Assembly (NCBI GenBank): GCA_903866285.1
Contig: CAIPMZ010000064.1
Location: 1-13,411, forward strand
DNA: 13,411 nucleotides
Reading direction: 5' to 3'
Source of the DNA: an uncultured bacterium
GTDB lineage: Bacteria; Patescibacteriota; Minisyncoccia; Moranbacterales; GWC2-37-73
Shown in pieces: positions 1-7,076 of the stretch; position 1 is the first letter of the stretch; every line of letters starts with the position of its first letter. The position numbers and the translations under genes are program-made. The notes below the pieces were generated by a model that searched no databases, had not been told where the DNA came from, and saw nothing but the letters and a program-made list of their open reading frames with translations.

Positions 1-105
1 AGGGTTAAGGATGTTTTCTGCTATTATTTGCATAGAATCTCTAGGGTCTTCAATGATTAATTGAGTAAATCTAGAGATGATACTGTATTTTTCCATTTTA
101 GGCAT
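1..105 (-). CDS. 5' end of an unknown gene, cut by the left window edge
   Basis: A minus-strand frame opens with ATG at 105-103 and stays open for 35 codons to the window edge. The peptide starts MPKMEKYSIISRFTQLII and continues with a mixed charged and hydrophobic helix-like composition that looks protein-like. I do not recognise the family. There is no SD before the ATG; a second Met at residue 4 is an alternative start. The gene diverges from the PH-domain gene at 212. The start codon lies in the left arm of a 7-bp inverted repeat (103-109/122-128). Because only 35 residues are visible, a chance open frame cannot be excluded. Confidence 0.45.
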   Translation of the reverse strand, partial: MPKMEKYSIISRFTQLIIEDPRDSMQIIAENILNP

Positions 106-128
106 GTCAGAGTGTTAAGTATGACATG
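103..128. promoter_or_regulatory. Inverted repeat over the start of the left-edge gene
   Basis: CATGTCA at 103-109 is the exact reverse complement of TGACATG at 122-128, with 12 bases between. The left arm contains the start codon of the minus-strand gene. The repeat also lies upstream of the promoter of the divergent PH gene. It could be an operator or an RNA hairpin masking the start codon. A 7-bp repeat can arise by chance, so this is tentative. Confidence 0.3.
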
Positions 129-143
129 GGCGAGTGCATATAT

Positions 144-172
144 TTGCGGGGATCAGCTTTTTGGAGTATAAT
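144..172 (+). promoter_or_regulatory. Probable sigma-70-type promoter of the PH-domain gene
   Basis: A perfect -10 box TATAAT lies at 167-172. A weak -35 (TTGCGG, 144-149) lies 17 bases upstream. The predicted transcription start near 179 gives a leader of about 32 nt before the ATG at 212. The -10 is convincing; the -35 matches the consensus only in its first three bases. Confidence 0.55.
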
Positions 173-211
173 TTAAAATAAGTTAATTAATTATTAAAAT
201 AATTTAGAAGT

Positions 212-814
212 ATGATAGCAGAAATAGCGTCAGTTTTAGAACCCGAAGAAAAAATAATTTGGCAGGATGTTATTAATAGAAAGGTTTTATTCTTCCAGAT
301 GGCGTCAGCTTTCTTAGCTGTCATCTTGGTTTCTACTTTCTTTTTTTTGCAGGCAACGGTAAAATATACTTCAAACAATCAACCGGCCAGTTCAACTGGT
401 TTTAACTTTGGTCTAATCATTTTGGCTGCTGGTTTCGTGCTGTCCCTCCTTGGCTTTTTTTCTAATTACGTTAAAGTCTATGTTATTACGAATAAAAGGT
501 TGTTGATTAGATCTGGCTTGATCGGGACTGATTTTAATTCAATTTATTTTACGGAAGTTAAAACGGCTGATGTTAATGTGGGCTTAATCGGTAAGATATT
601 TTCAGTGGGCACGATTAGTATTGACACTGGCAAGGTAAAGTCAGTTAGCAGTGGTAATAATAATCAAAATACTAACGTCGTGCCAGTGTTTGATAAGCTT
701 TTATATATTGATAAACCGTATGAAGTCTATCAATATTTTCAAACAACCTTGTCTGAAAGACAGGAAAGTTTATATTCTGGCAGGGCTGATAAGGAAAGCA
801 CGCCAGTGGCCTAA
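212..814 (+). CDS. Membrane protein with bacterial PH domain (bPH_2 / YdbT-like)
   Basis: A 200-residue protein. Two hydrophobic segments (about residues 26-48 and 66-87) should cross the membrane as a hairpin. They are followed by a cytoplasmic bPH_2-type domain (about 88-178), recognised by YVITNKRLLIRSGLIG and the following beta-rich stretch with GTISIDTG. The C-terminal tail is short and polar. Members of this family are small membrane proteins with a PH-like fold; a specific role is not established here. The ATG at 212 has only AGAAG directly against it and no spaced SD. A promoter (144-172) lies upstream and a bidirectional terminator (833-866) downstream, so the gene is probably monocistronic. 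It converges with topA. The domain call is firm; the biological role is unknown. Confidence 0.85.
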   Translation: MIAEIASVLEPEEKIIWQDVINRKVLFFQMASAFLAVILVSTFFFLQATVKYTSNNQPASSTGFNFGLIILAAGFVLSLLGFFSNYVKVYVITNKRLLIRSGLIGTDFNSIYFTEVKTADVNVGLIGKIFSVGTISIDTGKVKSVSSGNNNQNTNVVPVFDKLLYIDKPYEVYQYFQTTLSERQESLYSGRADKESTPVA

Positions 815-832
815 ATGAATAATGCAGAACTT

Positions 833-866
833 AAAAAATTACGTAGCTCGCTACGTAATTTTTTTT
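833..866. terminator. Bidirectional intrinsic terminator between the PH gene and topA
   Basis: Bases 833-846 pair perfectly with 851-864 (14 bp; the core ACGTAG pairs with CTACGT) around the 4-base loop CTCG. The left arm starts with six A and the right arm runs into eight T (859-866), so either strand yields a stem followed by a U-run. It sits 19 bases after the PH stop and about 50 bases after the topA stop on the other strand, as expected for convergent genes. Confidence 0.88.
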
Positions 867-876
867 ATTCATATTT

Positions 877-905
877 TTTCTAAAAGCTAAAAGCTAAAAA
901 GCTAA
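877..905. repeat. Short tandem word array (AAAAGCT) next to the topA 3' end
   Basis: The heptamer AAAAGCT, with slight spacing variation, occurs three times in a row between the bidirectional terminator and the topA stop codon. No matching second arm is visible here, unlike the palindromic word arrays at other junctions. It looks like a single arm of the same kind of junction element. Confidence 0.45.
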
Positions 906-916
906 TGCCTAATAAT

Positions 917-3169
917 CTAATCCTTCATTTCTCCGTCTTTTTCAAATCCGCAATCTTTATTACCGCATTTGATTTTACCTTTAGCGGCAAAAGCCAGCGG
1001 TTGGGCGCATTTGGGACACATTTCGCCAGTCGGCTTATTCCACATTACAAAGTCGCAAGCGGGATATTTATTGCAACCATAAAACATTTTACCTTTTTTA
1101 GATTTTCGCGCAATGATATCGCCGACTTGGCATTTCGGACATTTGATGCCAGTTTTCTGTTCGATGTTCATGATATTTTTACACTCGGGATATTTACTGC
1201 AAGCCAAAAATGGGCCAAAGCGACCGCGCTTAACAATCATTGGCGCGCCACATTTATCGCAGATAATCCCAGAATTTTCTTCGTCTTCCTTTTTCTCGGA
1301 GTCAGTTTTTTCGGTATATTTACAAGTCGGATAAGTTGAGCAAGCGATAAATTTTCCAAAGCGTCCAAATTTTAAGACTAATTCGCCTTCGCAAAGCGGA
1401 CATTTGCGATCAAGTTTCTCCTCTTCCTTTTTCACGGTTTTAGTTTTTGATTCTAAATTTTTATGGAAAGGCTCATAAAATTGGCGAATAACCGGTACCC
1501 AGCCTTTACGACCTTCCGCGATTTCATCGAAATCTTTCTCAATCGTGGCGGTAAATTCAATTCCGACAATTTCTGGAAAATGCTCAACCAGCAAATCATT
1601 AACTAGCATCCCAATTTCTAAAGGATAAAGCCGTTTGTCCTCATTTTTATCAATGTACTTTCTTTCAATAACGGTTGAAATAGTTGGCGCGTAGGTGGAT
1701 GGTCGACCAATCCCATGTTCTTCAAGGACTTTAACTAGCGTCGCTTCATTATAGCGCGGAGGGGACTGGGTAAATTTTTGAAGACTAATTAAATCGACTA
1801 AGGTTAGGGGGTCGCCGATTTTTAAAGCTGGCAGAAAAGTTTCCGCGGTCTTACTTTTTTCGCCGTAAACCTTTAAAAAACCATCGAAAATAATGGTCGA
1901 GCCATTGGCGCGTAGGAGATAGCTATTCTTTTTAGCTTTAGCGGCGATATCAACTTTAACTGAATTGAGGCGAGCAGGTTGCATTTGGCAGGCTAAAGTG
2001 CGATTCCAAATTAAGCGGTAAAGCTTAGCTTGTCCGGGATCCAAAGACCCTTCTAATTCTTTAGGTAAAATATTGGGAAAAGTCGGGCGGATAGCTTCGT
2101 GAGCTTCTTGAGCAGATTTGGATTTATTTTTAAAATAGCGCGGACTTTCAAGGGCATATTCTTTCCCAAATTCTTTCGTGATCGTTTTCTGGCAAGCCAT
2201 TAAGGACTCAAGCGAAAGATTTAAGCTGTCAGTTCGCATGTAGGTAATGTGTCCAAGTTCATAAAGTTTTTGAGCGGTCATCATCGTTTGCTTAGCGCTC
2301 CAGCCGAGGTTATTGATGGCAGTTTGTTGAAGGGTTGAGGTCGTAAAGGGGGCTGGCGGAGTACGCAGGGTTTCTTTTTTAATAAGATCAAGAACGCTAT
2401 AAGCAGCTTTTTCTAAATCAGCGGTAATAATCTCGGTAGCCTTTTTTGAACTAAGGCTAGTTTTTTTAGTTTTATAATCGCCAGCAAATAACTGCAGGGT
2501 AATCGATTGGTCGATTTTTTCTTCGCCAATTTGAAGTAAAGCGGAGTCAAATTCAAGCGGGTCGCCAGCTTTTTTAAGTTTAGCGCCGATAGTCCAAAAT
2601 TCTTCTTTGGCAAATTTTTCAATTTCGCGTTCTCGCTCGACGATTAAACGCAGAGCCACGGACTGCACGCGACCGGCGCTAAGCCCGCGGCGAATTTTTT
2701 TCCAAAGAAAAGGTGAAAGTTCATAACCAACTAGGCGGTCAAGGACGCGCCGAGCTTGTTGGGCATCAACTAAATTAAGATCAATTTCGCGAGGATTAGC
2801 CAGCGCTTTTTCAATGGCAGTTTTCGTAATTTCGTGAAAAACAATTCGACTGTAAGGTTTTTTATTTTTCTTTTCCAGACCCAAGGCTTCAACTAAATGC
2901 CAAGAAATTGCTTCTCCTTCGCGGTCTTCGTCGGAAGCGAGAATAACTTCCGTAGCTTTTTCAGCCGCCTGCTTAAGTTCCGCAACTTTTGGTTTAGCTT
3001 TTAAGGGCGTAATATAATGCGGAGCGAAATCCTTTTCGATATCAATCCCCATATCACTTTTCGGCAAATCGCGCACATGCCCAAAAGAAGACTTTACCGA
3101 AAAGCCTTTGCCTAAAAATTTTGAAATTGTCTTTGCCTTAGTTGGACTTTCTACTATGATAAGTTTCAT
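917..3169 (-). CDS. topA: DNA topoisomerase I (type IA) with four C-terminal zinc ribbons
   Basis: A 750-residue type IA topoisomerase that relaxes negative supercoils by passing strands through a transient 5'-phosphotyrosyl break. The Toprim domain starts at once (MKLIIVESPTKAKTI, E7) and has the metal-binding DEDREGE at 80-86. The active-site tyrosine is Y310 in ITYMRTDS. GRPSTYAP (488-495) is the usual late core motif. The C-terminus has four Cys4 zinc ribbons: C590/593/610/616, C637/640/657/663, C677/680/699/705 and C718/721/735/740. The start at 3169 is chosen because the protein begins there with the family N-terminus. The frame stays open 16 codons further to 3217, but those codons are the translated repeat of the dprA-topA gap. 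There is no SD. The gene lies directly downstream of dprA, a conserved order (as in Bacillus smf-topA). No catalytic residue is missing. Confidence 0.97.
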   Translation of the reverse strand: MKLIIVESPTKAKTISKFLGKGFSVKSSFGHVRDLPKSDMGIDIEKDFAPHYITPLKAKPKVAELKQAAEKATEVILASDEDREGEAISWHLVEALGLEKKNKKPYSRIVFHEITKTAIEKALANPREIDLNLVDAQQARRVLDRLVGYELSPFLWKKIRRGLSAGRVQSVALRLIVEREREIEKFAKEEFWTIGAKLKKAGDPLEFDSALLQIGEEKIDQSITLQLFAGDYKTKKTSLSSKKATEIITADLEKAAYSVLDLIKKETLRTPPAPFTTSTLQQTAINNLGWSAKQTMMTAQKLYELGHITYMRTDSLNLSLESLMACQKTITKEFGKEYALESPRYFKNKSKSAQEAHEAIRPTFPNILPKELEGSLDPGQAKLYRLIWNRTLACQMQPARLNSVKVDIAAKAKKNSYLLRANGSTIIFDGFLKVYGEKSKTAETFLPALKIGDPLTLVDLISLQKFTQSPPRYNEATLVKVLEEHGIGRPSTYAPTISTVIERKYIDKNEDKRLYPLEIGMLVNDLLVEHFPEIVGIEFTATIEKDFDEIAEGRKGWVPVIRQFYEPFHKNLESKTKTVKKEEEKLDRKCPLCEGELVLKFGRFGKFIACSTYPTCKYTEKTDSEKKEDEENSGIICDKCGAPMIVKRGRFGPFLACSKYPECKNIMNIEQKTGIKCPKCQVGDIIARKSKKGKMFYGCNKYPACDFVMWNKPTGEMCPKCAQPLAFAAKGKIKCGNKDCGFEKDGEMKD

Positions 3170-3171
3170 GA

Positions 3172-3265
3172 ATGGAAAATGGAACACGAAACATGGAACA
3201 TGAAACAGGGAATGCAATTTCGCATCTTTGTTGTATGTTCTATGCTATATGTTCTATGTTATGTG
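3172..3265. repeat. Palindromic word-array element, family AACATGGAACA, dprA-topA junction
   Basis: The left arm (3172-3210) is built from variants of ATGGAACATGAA. The right arm (3230-3265) is built from the reverse-complement word (TGTTCTATGTTATGTG). Pairing is imperfect and can slide by one word; the core AACATGGAACAT (about 3190-3201) matches ATGTTCTATGTT near 3250-3261 with one G-U pair. The element fills the gap exactly: its right arm ends 3 bases from the dprA stop and its left arm begins 2 bases upstream of the topA start. The same word family recurs at 5143-5213. Confidence 0.75.
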
Positions 3266-3268
3266 ATT

Positions 3269-4348
3269 TTATAACCTGATATAATTCTGTCCTCCAATAT
3301 TTTTAACGACGCCTTTAATTTCTAAGATTGCTAGGTTTGAAATCACGGACGATGTCTCTAGTTTAGTCAGTTTGATGATTATGTCAATGTGAGTTGGCTC
3401 AGGTGAGAGAACGTTAACAATCAGTGCCTCTTCTTTTTCAAGTTCCAGTGGGGCTGCTTTGGCTTGTTTCGGGTTTTGCTCTTCGAGACGCAGTTCTTCT
3501 AAAATGCTGCTAATACTAGTTACCAGCTTAGCACCTTTTTTGATCAGGTTGTTGGTGCCTTCTGATTGGGGAGAAAAAACGTTTCCTGGAACGGCGAATA
3601 CTTCGCGGTTAAAGTCTAGGGCTAAGTTAGCGGTAATTAAACTCCCGCTTTTTTCGGCCGCTTCGGTGATGAGTGTGCCATAGGAAAGTCCAGCGACAAT
3701 TCGGTTACGCGCCGGAAAAGTTCCTGGATGGGCAGGGGTTGGGACTGGAAATTCGCTAAGCAAGAGTCCGCCACTAGCAATTATTTCTTCAGCCAGGCCG
3801 TAGTTATTGCGCGGATAAATATTGATATCATCCAAACTGTCGCCAAGCACCGCAATCGTGGCGCCACCCGCAGCAAGCGCGCCCCGGTGGGCAATCGCGT
3901 CAATTCCAAGCGCCAGCCCACTGACAATGCAAAGTCCAGCCTGGGCCAGTTCTTTAGCAAAGGCAAAAGTGGTTTGCTCGCCGTAAGACGTAAACTTTCG
4001 CGAACCGACAATGGAAAGCATCGGTAATTTAAGGCAATCAAGATTTCCCTTGGCATATAATAGGTAGGGTGGGGCTGGAATTTCGCGTAGGAGCTGGGGA
4101 TAAACCTCATCCTCAATTGTTACAATGGAAATTTTTTCCCTTTCTAATACTTTCCACTGCGCCTCTGGATCAAGGGAATTTCTTTTTTCAACAATAGTCC
4201 TGGCTAGTCGCTCAGGAATTCCCGCCTTAATAATTTCTTGGGCGCTCGCCTGCCAAATTTTTTCCGCAGTCCCAAAATAATTCATCAAAGTAGAAATACT
4301 TTGATTGCCAACTCCTTCAATAGTGAAAAGCGCGTTAAGATACTTCAT
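3269..4348 (-). CDS. dprA: DNA-processing protein DprA/Smf
   Basis: A 359-residue protein. DprA binds incoming single-stranded DNA in the cytoplasm and loads RecA during natural transformation. Visible parts are a helix-hairpin-helix-like N-terminus (about 1-60), then the Rossmann-like DprA domain with GSRKFTSYG (115-123), SGLALGID (143-150), FPARNRIVAGLS (211-222), KSGSLITA (233-240), VPGN (253-256) and LIKKGA (268-273). A C-terminal winged-helix (DML1-like) domain spans about 300-359. The ATG at 4348 gives the usual N-terminus; only a weak GGGA lies upstream. The gene is in the minus-strand series pth-dprA-topA, with repeat elements filling both gaps. All diagnostic motifs are intact. DprA fits a small-genome cell that depends on imported DNA, but no other competence gene is in view. 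Confidence 0.96.
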   Translation of the reverse strand: MKYLNALFTIEGVGNQSISTLMNYFGTAEKIWQASAQEIIKAGIPERLARTIVEKRNSLDPEAQWKVLEREKISIVTIEDEVYPQLLREIPAPPYLLYAKGNLDCLKLPMLSIVGSRKFTSYGEQTTFAFAKELAQAGLCIVSGLALGIDAIAHRGALAAGGATIAVLGDSLDDINIYPRNNYGLAEEIIASGGLLLSEFPVPTPAHPGTFPARNRIVAGLSYGTLITEAAEKSGSLITANLALDFNREVFAVPGNVFSPQSEGTNNLIKKGAKLVTSISSILEELRLEEQNPKQAKAAPLELEKEEALIVNVLSPEPTHIDIIIKLTKLETSSVISNLAILEIKGVVKNIGGQNYIRL

Positions 4349-4361
4349 TTTATTATCCCAT

Positions 4362-4487
4362 ATAATTACAAAATTATTACAGCTCCTACATAATTACAAA
4401 ATTATTACAAAAGTACAAAAATACAAAAAAGTTTCATTGCGTTTTTCGTATTTTTGTACTTTTGTATGTTATTCGTAATTTCGTAGG
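4362..4487. repeat. Long hairpin with 40-nt arms plus a 20-nt direct repeat, pth-dprA junction
   Basis: The left arm 4385-4424 and right arm 4448-4487 are complementary at 32 of 40 positions without gaps. The innermost 19 positions of each arm are almost perfect (ACAAAAGTACAAAAATAC pairs with its exact complement). The loop region (4425-4447) is A-rich on the left and T-rich on the right and extends the stem. In addition, a 20-nt word is perfectly repeated at 4362-4381 and 4390-4409 (starts ATAATTAC, ends ATTATTACA), overlapping the left arm. It lies 13 bases upstream of the dprA start. It has the same architecture as the other junction elements but a different word (TTACAAAA/GTACAAAA). Confidence 0.85.
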
Positions 4488-4519
4488 GTCTAAATTTCTT
4501 TAACTATTTTCTCTGCTAA

Positions 4520-4606
4520 CCCTTGTCGGTTCAATGTCTCTGACTTGAACCGTGTTGTTGAATTTCCCCTTGTCGGTTCAATGTCTCTGACTTGAACCGT
4601 GTTGTT
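4520..4606. repeat. Two identical 40-nt palindromic units, period 47, downstream of pth
   Basis: Bases 4520-4559 and 4567-4606 are identical over 40 nt. Each copy holds a perfect 8-bp inverted repeat, CGGTTCAA ... TTGAACCG, around the 10-base loop TGTCTCTGAC. Copy 2 ends 1 base from the pth stop codon. On the transcribed strand each unit would fold as a hairpin directly after pth, but no U-run follows, so it is not a canonical intrinsic terminator. A two-copy array of short palindromes is what REP/BIME-type elements look like. The units are too few, and the spacer too short, for a CRISPR. Confidence 0.85.
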
Positions 4607-4607
4607 C

Positions 4608-5135
4608 TTAAATTTCCTTCTCAATCTCTCCTCCTAACTTTTTAATCACCCCCAACTCTTCCTGCGAAAAATTTTGCAACACAAAAACTTCGCCAGGGAT
4701 GATCCGCTCTTTTTTCTTTTCAGCTCCTTCAATCCCAATTCTAATTCTTTTAAATTGTTGACTGCTGAGTTGGTCGATGATGTTTTGGACGCCGTTGTGT
4801 CCAGCGGCGGAAGAGTCAGTTGAAATCTTGAAAGCACCAAGCTCGAGGTCTAAATCATCGTGAAGCACGATTAAATTTTCCCTAGGGATCTTATAAAAAG
4901 TCAGTAGTTTTTTTGTAACTTCGCCACTGCGGTTCATAAAACTTTGCGGTTTGGCAAGCATAATTTTTTCGCCGCCAAGATTTTTTTCGCAAACAAGGGC
5001 ATTGAATTTCGTATTTAATTCAAAAGCAGGGAAGCCCAGGTTTTTTTGGATTTCGTCCAACACTAAAAAGCCCGCACTGTGCCTAGTGTTTTCGTATTGT
5101 TTGCCGGGGTTACCGAGGGCGATTATTAAATGCAT
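4608..5135 (-). CDS. pth: Peptidyl-tRNA hydrolase
   Basis: A 175-residue enzyme that cleaves the ester bond of peptidyl-tRNAs dropped from ribosomes, recycling tRNA in the cytoplasm. Catalytic and substrate-binding residues are all visible: N9 in LGNPG, H19 in NTRHSAG, N68 in SFMNRSG, D93 in HDDLD, and H113-N114 in AGHNG. The length is a little below the E. coli enzyme (194), mostly at the C-terminus. The start at 5135 gives MHLIIALGNPG, the normal N-terminus. An upstream in-frame ATG at 5165 would add ten residues encoded by the adjacent repeat and is rejected. There is no SD. The gene lies between the LCP gene (upstream) and dprA, with a palindromic element on each side. Confidence 0.96.
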   Translation of the reverse strand: MHLIIALGNPGKQYENTRHSAGFLVLDEIQKNLGFPAFELNTKFNALVCEKNLGGEKIMLAKPQSFMNRSGEVTKKLLTFYKIPRENLIVLHDDLDLELGAFKISTDSSAAGHNGVQNIIDQLSSQQFKRIRIGIEGAEKKKERIIPGEVFVLQNFSQEELGVIKKLGGEIEKEI

Positions 5136-5142
5136 ATTTAGT

Positions 5143-5213
5143 ATGGAACATAAAACATGGAACAAAAATGCATTTTAGATGTTACGTGTTATGTGTTCTA
5201 TGTTATGTGTTAT
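5143..5213. repeat. Palindromic word-array element, family AACATGGAACA, LCP-pth junction
   Basis: The left arm 5143-5166 has ATGGAACATAAA and AACATGGAACA. The right arm 5178-5213 has repeated complement words (GTTACGTGTTATGTGTTCTA and on). It shares the 15-mer GTTCTATGTTATGTG and the 12-mer AAACATGGAACA with the element at 3172-3265, so the two are dispersed copies of one family. The right arm runs into the LCP stop codon and the left arm ends 8 bases from the pth start. Confidence 0.75.
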
Positions 5214-6823
5214 TGACTTGTGAAATCAAAATTAGCCTGACTCTCCTGCGCTTTATTATAGTCCTCAATTGAATCTGTTTCAAATTTATAATTTTCAATT
5301 AAGTCTTTACCTAGAATTATGATAAGTTCCGCTTTGGAATTTTCGCTAGTAACTTTTTCCGAGGCAAGCTTGGCGGGTAGCTTCTTGAGCAGCTCATCGA
5401 GGGTAAAAAGTTTTAAGCCGTTAGTGTTATCTTGCAGGGAAGTTTGCTCGGCTAGGTCAGGCGCTGAGGTAGCGGAAAATGTAACTTTTTTTAAACCAAG
5501 ATTTTCAGTCAGCATCGCCCTAACTTTCGTGGCTAGTTGGCTGTCGCCGCTTTGGTTTATGATTTCGATAGTAGCAGCTTCCTCGGCGATAGCGACTTGG
5601 CGTTTTTTAATTTCAGCTTGGTTGAAAATGTTTTGGGCTGCATCTTGAATCTCGCTGTAGTTTCCAACCCTGGGGACCAGGATAAAGGCCATCACATCGC
5701 CAACAGCTACATGGGAAACTTTAAGGAGGCTATCTGGCTTCCAGGCATCAATTACGATGTTGTTAACATTTTGGGTGTCGACATTTTTACTTAAGTTAAT
5801 AAAACTACCAATTTCTTCGGTGGCGATATCGGTGGTGATATTGTCGCCAAGGGTAGTTAGGACATCATTGAGCTTGCCCGCGTTAAAAAAAGTTTCCATT
5901 GAAAAAAGCTTATTTTTGACCGCCTGAATAACTTGCTGTTGACGTTTGGCTCTGCCGAAATCACCCTCGGGATCGCCGTGACGCTGGCGGACATATTTTA
6001 AGGCAGTCGCTCCATCTAAACTATGAAAACCCTTACTGAGCGAAAAAGTCTCGTAGTTATAATTTGGTCCAGGATAGCGAGGATCGTAAATATCACGCTC
6101 GGACGTAATGTTAATGCCACCAATATCATCAATAATCCGGGTGAAGCCGTCGAAGTTTACTACTAAGTAATAATTAATTGGCACACCAGTTATTTCTTCC
6201 ACAACTTCCTTGATTGGTTGCAGGCCTAAATTTTGGTTTAAGCTTATCTTGTAAACGCTGTTAATTTTAGTAAAAGTTTGGGTATTGGGGAGCTTAACGT
6301 AAAGGTCGCGGGGTAGTGACAAGAGCGCCACCTTTTTATTTTTAGTGTCGATGCTCATTACCATTACCGTATCGGTTAAATTTCGACCAGCATTTTTTTC
6401 GCCCGCTGCGCCTAAAAGTAAAATATTGATGCGACCGTCAGCTTCGCCTTTGAGTGGGCTAGCCACTGCCGGAACAATCGGTGCGATGATAGCACGGACG
6501 TGCTGTTCTAAACTAGCGGGTTTTGCATCTTTGGCCGAATTCATTTTATTGGCGGTAGCGATTGTCTTCCAAGTAAAATAACCAAAGTAGCTAAACGCTA
6601 GGGTAATTAAAAAAAAGAAAATTAGCCCAATTATTTTGCTAAGGCTCTTTTTAGGCTTTGCTTCTTTTTTAAAACTTTTTTCATATTTTTTATCCAGCTC
6701 CTGCGCTTCTTGGCGCGAAATAAAAAGCTCGCGTTTAGTCGGCTGGCTAGCCTCAACAAAAGCCGGCCTTTTCGCGGGGCTTTTTTCGAGATCCATTGAA
6801 ACTTTTTTACGCAAACTATCCAT
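5210..6823 (-). CDS. LytR-CpsA-Psr (LCP) family cell-wall polymer ligase
   Basis: 537 residues from the ATG at 6823. A charged cytoplasmic N-terminus (1-60) is followed by one membrane segment (about 63-86, IIGLIFFFLITLAFSYFGYF) and an extracytoplasmic LCP domain (about 130-300). LCP marks are RINILLLG, D151 in LTDTVMV, R172 in SLPRDLYV, FDGFTRIIDDIGGI (224-237) and KYVRQRHGDPEGDFGR (276-291). The C-terminal part (about 425-530) resembles a LytR_C domain. LCP enzymes transfer lipid-linked glycopolymers to the cell wall, which suggests a walled envelope. The start is uncertain: a TTG at 6856 and an ATG at 6796 are in frame, and none of the three has an SD. The ATG at 6823 overlaps one arm of an inverted repeat (6822-6842). 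It is the first gene of the minus-strand block. Confidence 0.93.
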   Translation of the reverse strand: MDSLRKKVSMDLEKSPAKRPAFVEASQPTKRELFISRQEAQELDKKYEKSFKKEAKPKKSLSKIIGLIFFFLITLAFSYFGYFTWKTIATANKMNSAKDAKPASLEQHVRAIIAPIVPAVASPLKGEADGRINILLLGAAGEKNAGRNLTDTVMVMSIDTKNKKVALLSLPRDLYVKLPNTQTFTKINSVYKISLNQNLGLQPIKEVVEEITGVPINYYLVVNFDGFTRIIDDIGGINITSERDIYDPRYPGPNYNYETFSLSKGFHSLDGATALKYVRQRHGDPEGDFGRAKRQQQVIQAVKNKLFSMETFFNAGKLNDVLTTLGDNITTDIATEEIGSFINLSKNVDTQNVNNIVIDAWKPDSLLKVSHVAVGDVMAFILVPRVGNYSEIQDAAQNIFNQAEIKKRQVAIAEEAATIEIINQSGDSQLATKVRAMLTENLGLKKVTFSATSAPDLAEQTSLQDNTNGLKLFTLDELLKKLPAKLASEKVTSENSKAELIIILGKDLIENYKFETDSIEDYNKAQESQANFDFTSQ

Positions 6824-6939
6824 CCAGTAGTAGAAATTCAAATGGGCTATGCCCAAAGAAATTTATTTATGCTAAAAACGCAACTTAATTTGATTAATTA
6901 ATTTAATCCAGTGTGCTGTTTGAATTCTCACTACTGGAT
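6822..6939. promoter_or_regulatory. Widely spaced inverted repeat across the LCP start region
   Basis: Bases 6822-6842 and 6919-6939 are inverted copies matching at about 19 of 21 positions (TTTGAATT and ACTACTGGAT shared). The left arm contains the proposed LCP start codon. Between them lie the small palindrome GGGC-TAT-GCCC (6844-6854) and an AT-rich stretch with TTAATTAA. This is the probable promoter/leader region of the minus-strand block, but I see no single convincing promoter. The rest of the gap, 6940-7033, holds short ATAATGTAT direct repeats near 6953 and 6968 and nothing else I can name. Confidence 0.4.
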
Positions 6940-7035
6940 CCATGTAATAAGTATAATGTATTTTGAATAATGTATAAAGGTATATTTTTCTCCAAAAAAC
7001 TTTTTACCAAGATGAGAAAAATTTAGGCAAAAAGA

Positions 7036-7067
7036 AAGGCGGTGACTAAGCGCGTAGTCACCGCCTT
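7036..7067 (-). terminator. Intrinsic terminator of the 68-codon gene
   Basis: A perfect 13-bp stem (AAGGCGGTGACTA with TAGTCACCGCCTT) closes around the 6-base loop AGCGCG. On the minus strand it is followed by TTTCTTTTT, a usable U-rich tail. It begins 9 bases after the stop codon at 7077. On the plus strand no T-run follows, so it works in the minus direction. Confidence 0.85.
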
Positions 7068-7076
7068 CTCTCTCGA

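Noticed and set aside
905..1339. Plus-strand open frame of 144 codons inside topA
   Set aside because: It lies antisense over the topA zinc-ribbon region, whose cysteine motifs prove the minus-strand frame; the plus frame has no family features.
4520..4606. CRISPR array
   Set aside because: Only two units with a 7-base spacer and no cas genes; better described as tandem palindromes.
6824..6856. TTG-start extension of the LCP protein
   Set aside because: The added residues are encoded by the inverted-repeat region, TTG has no SD, and an ATG at 6823 is available, although the true start remains open.
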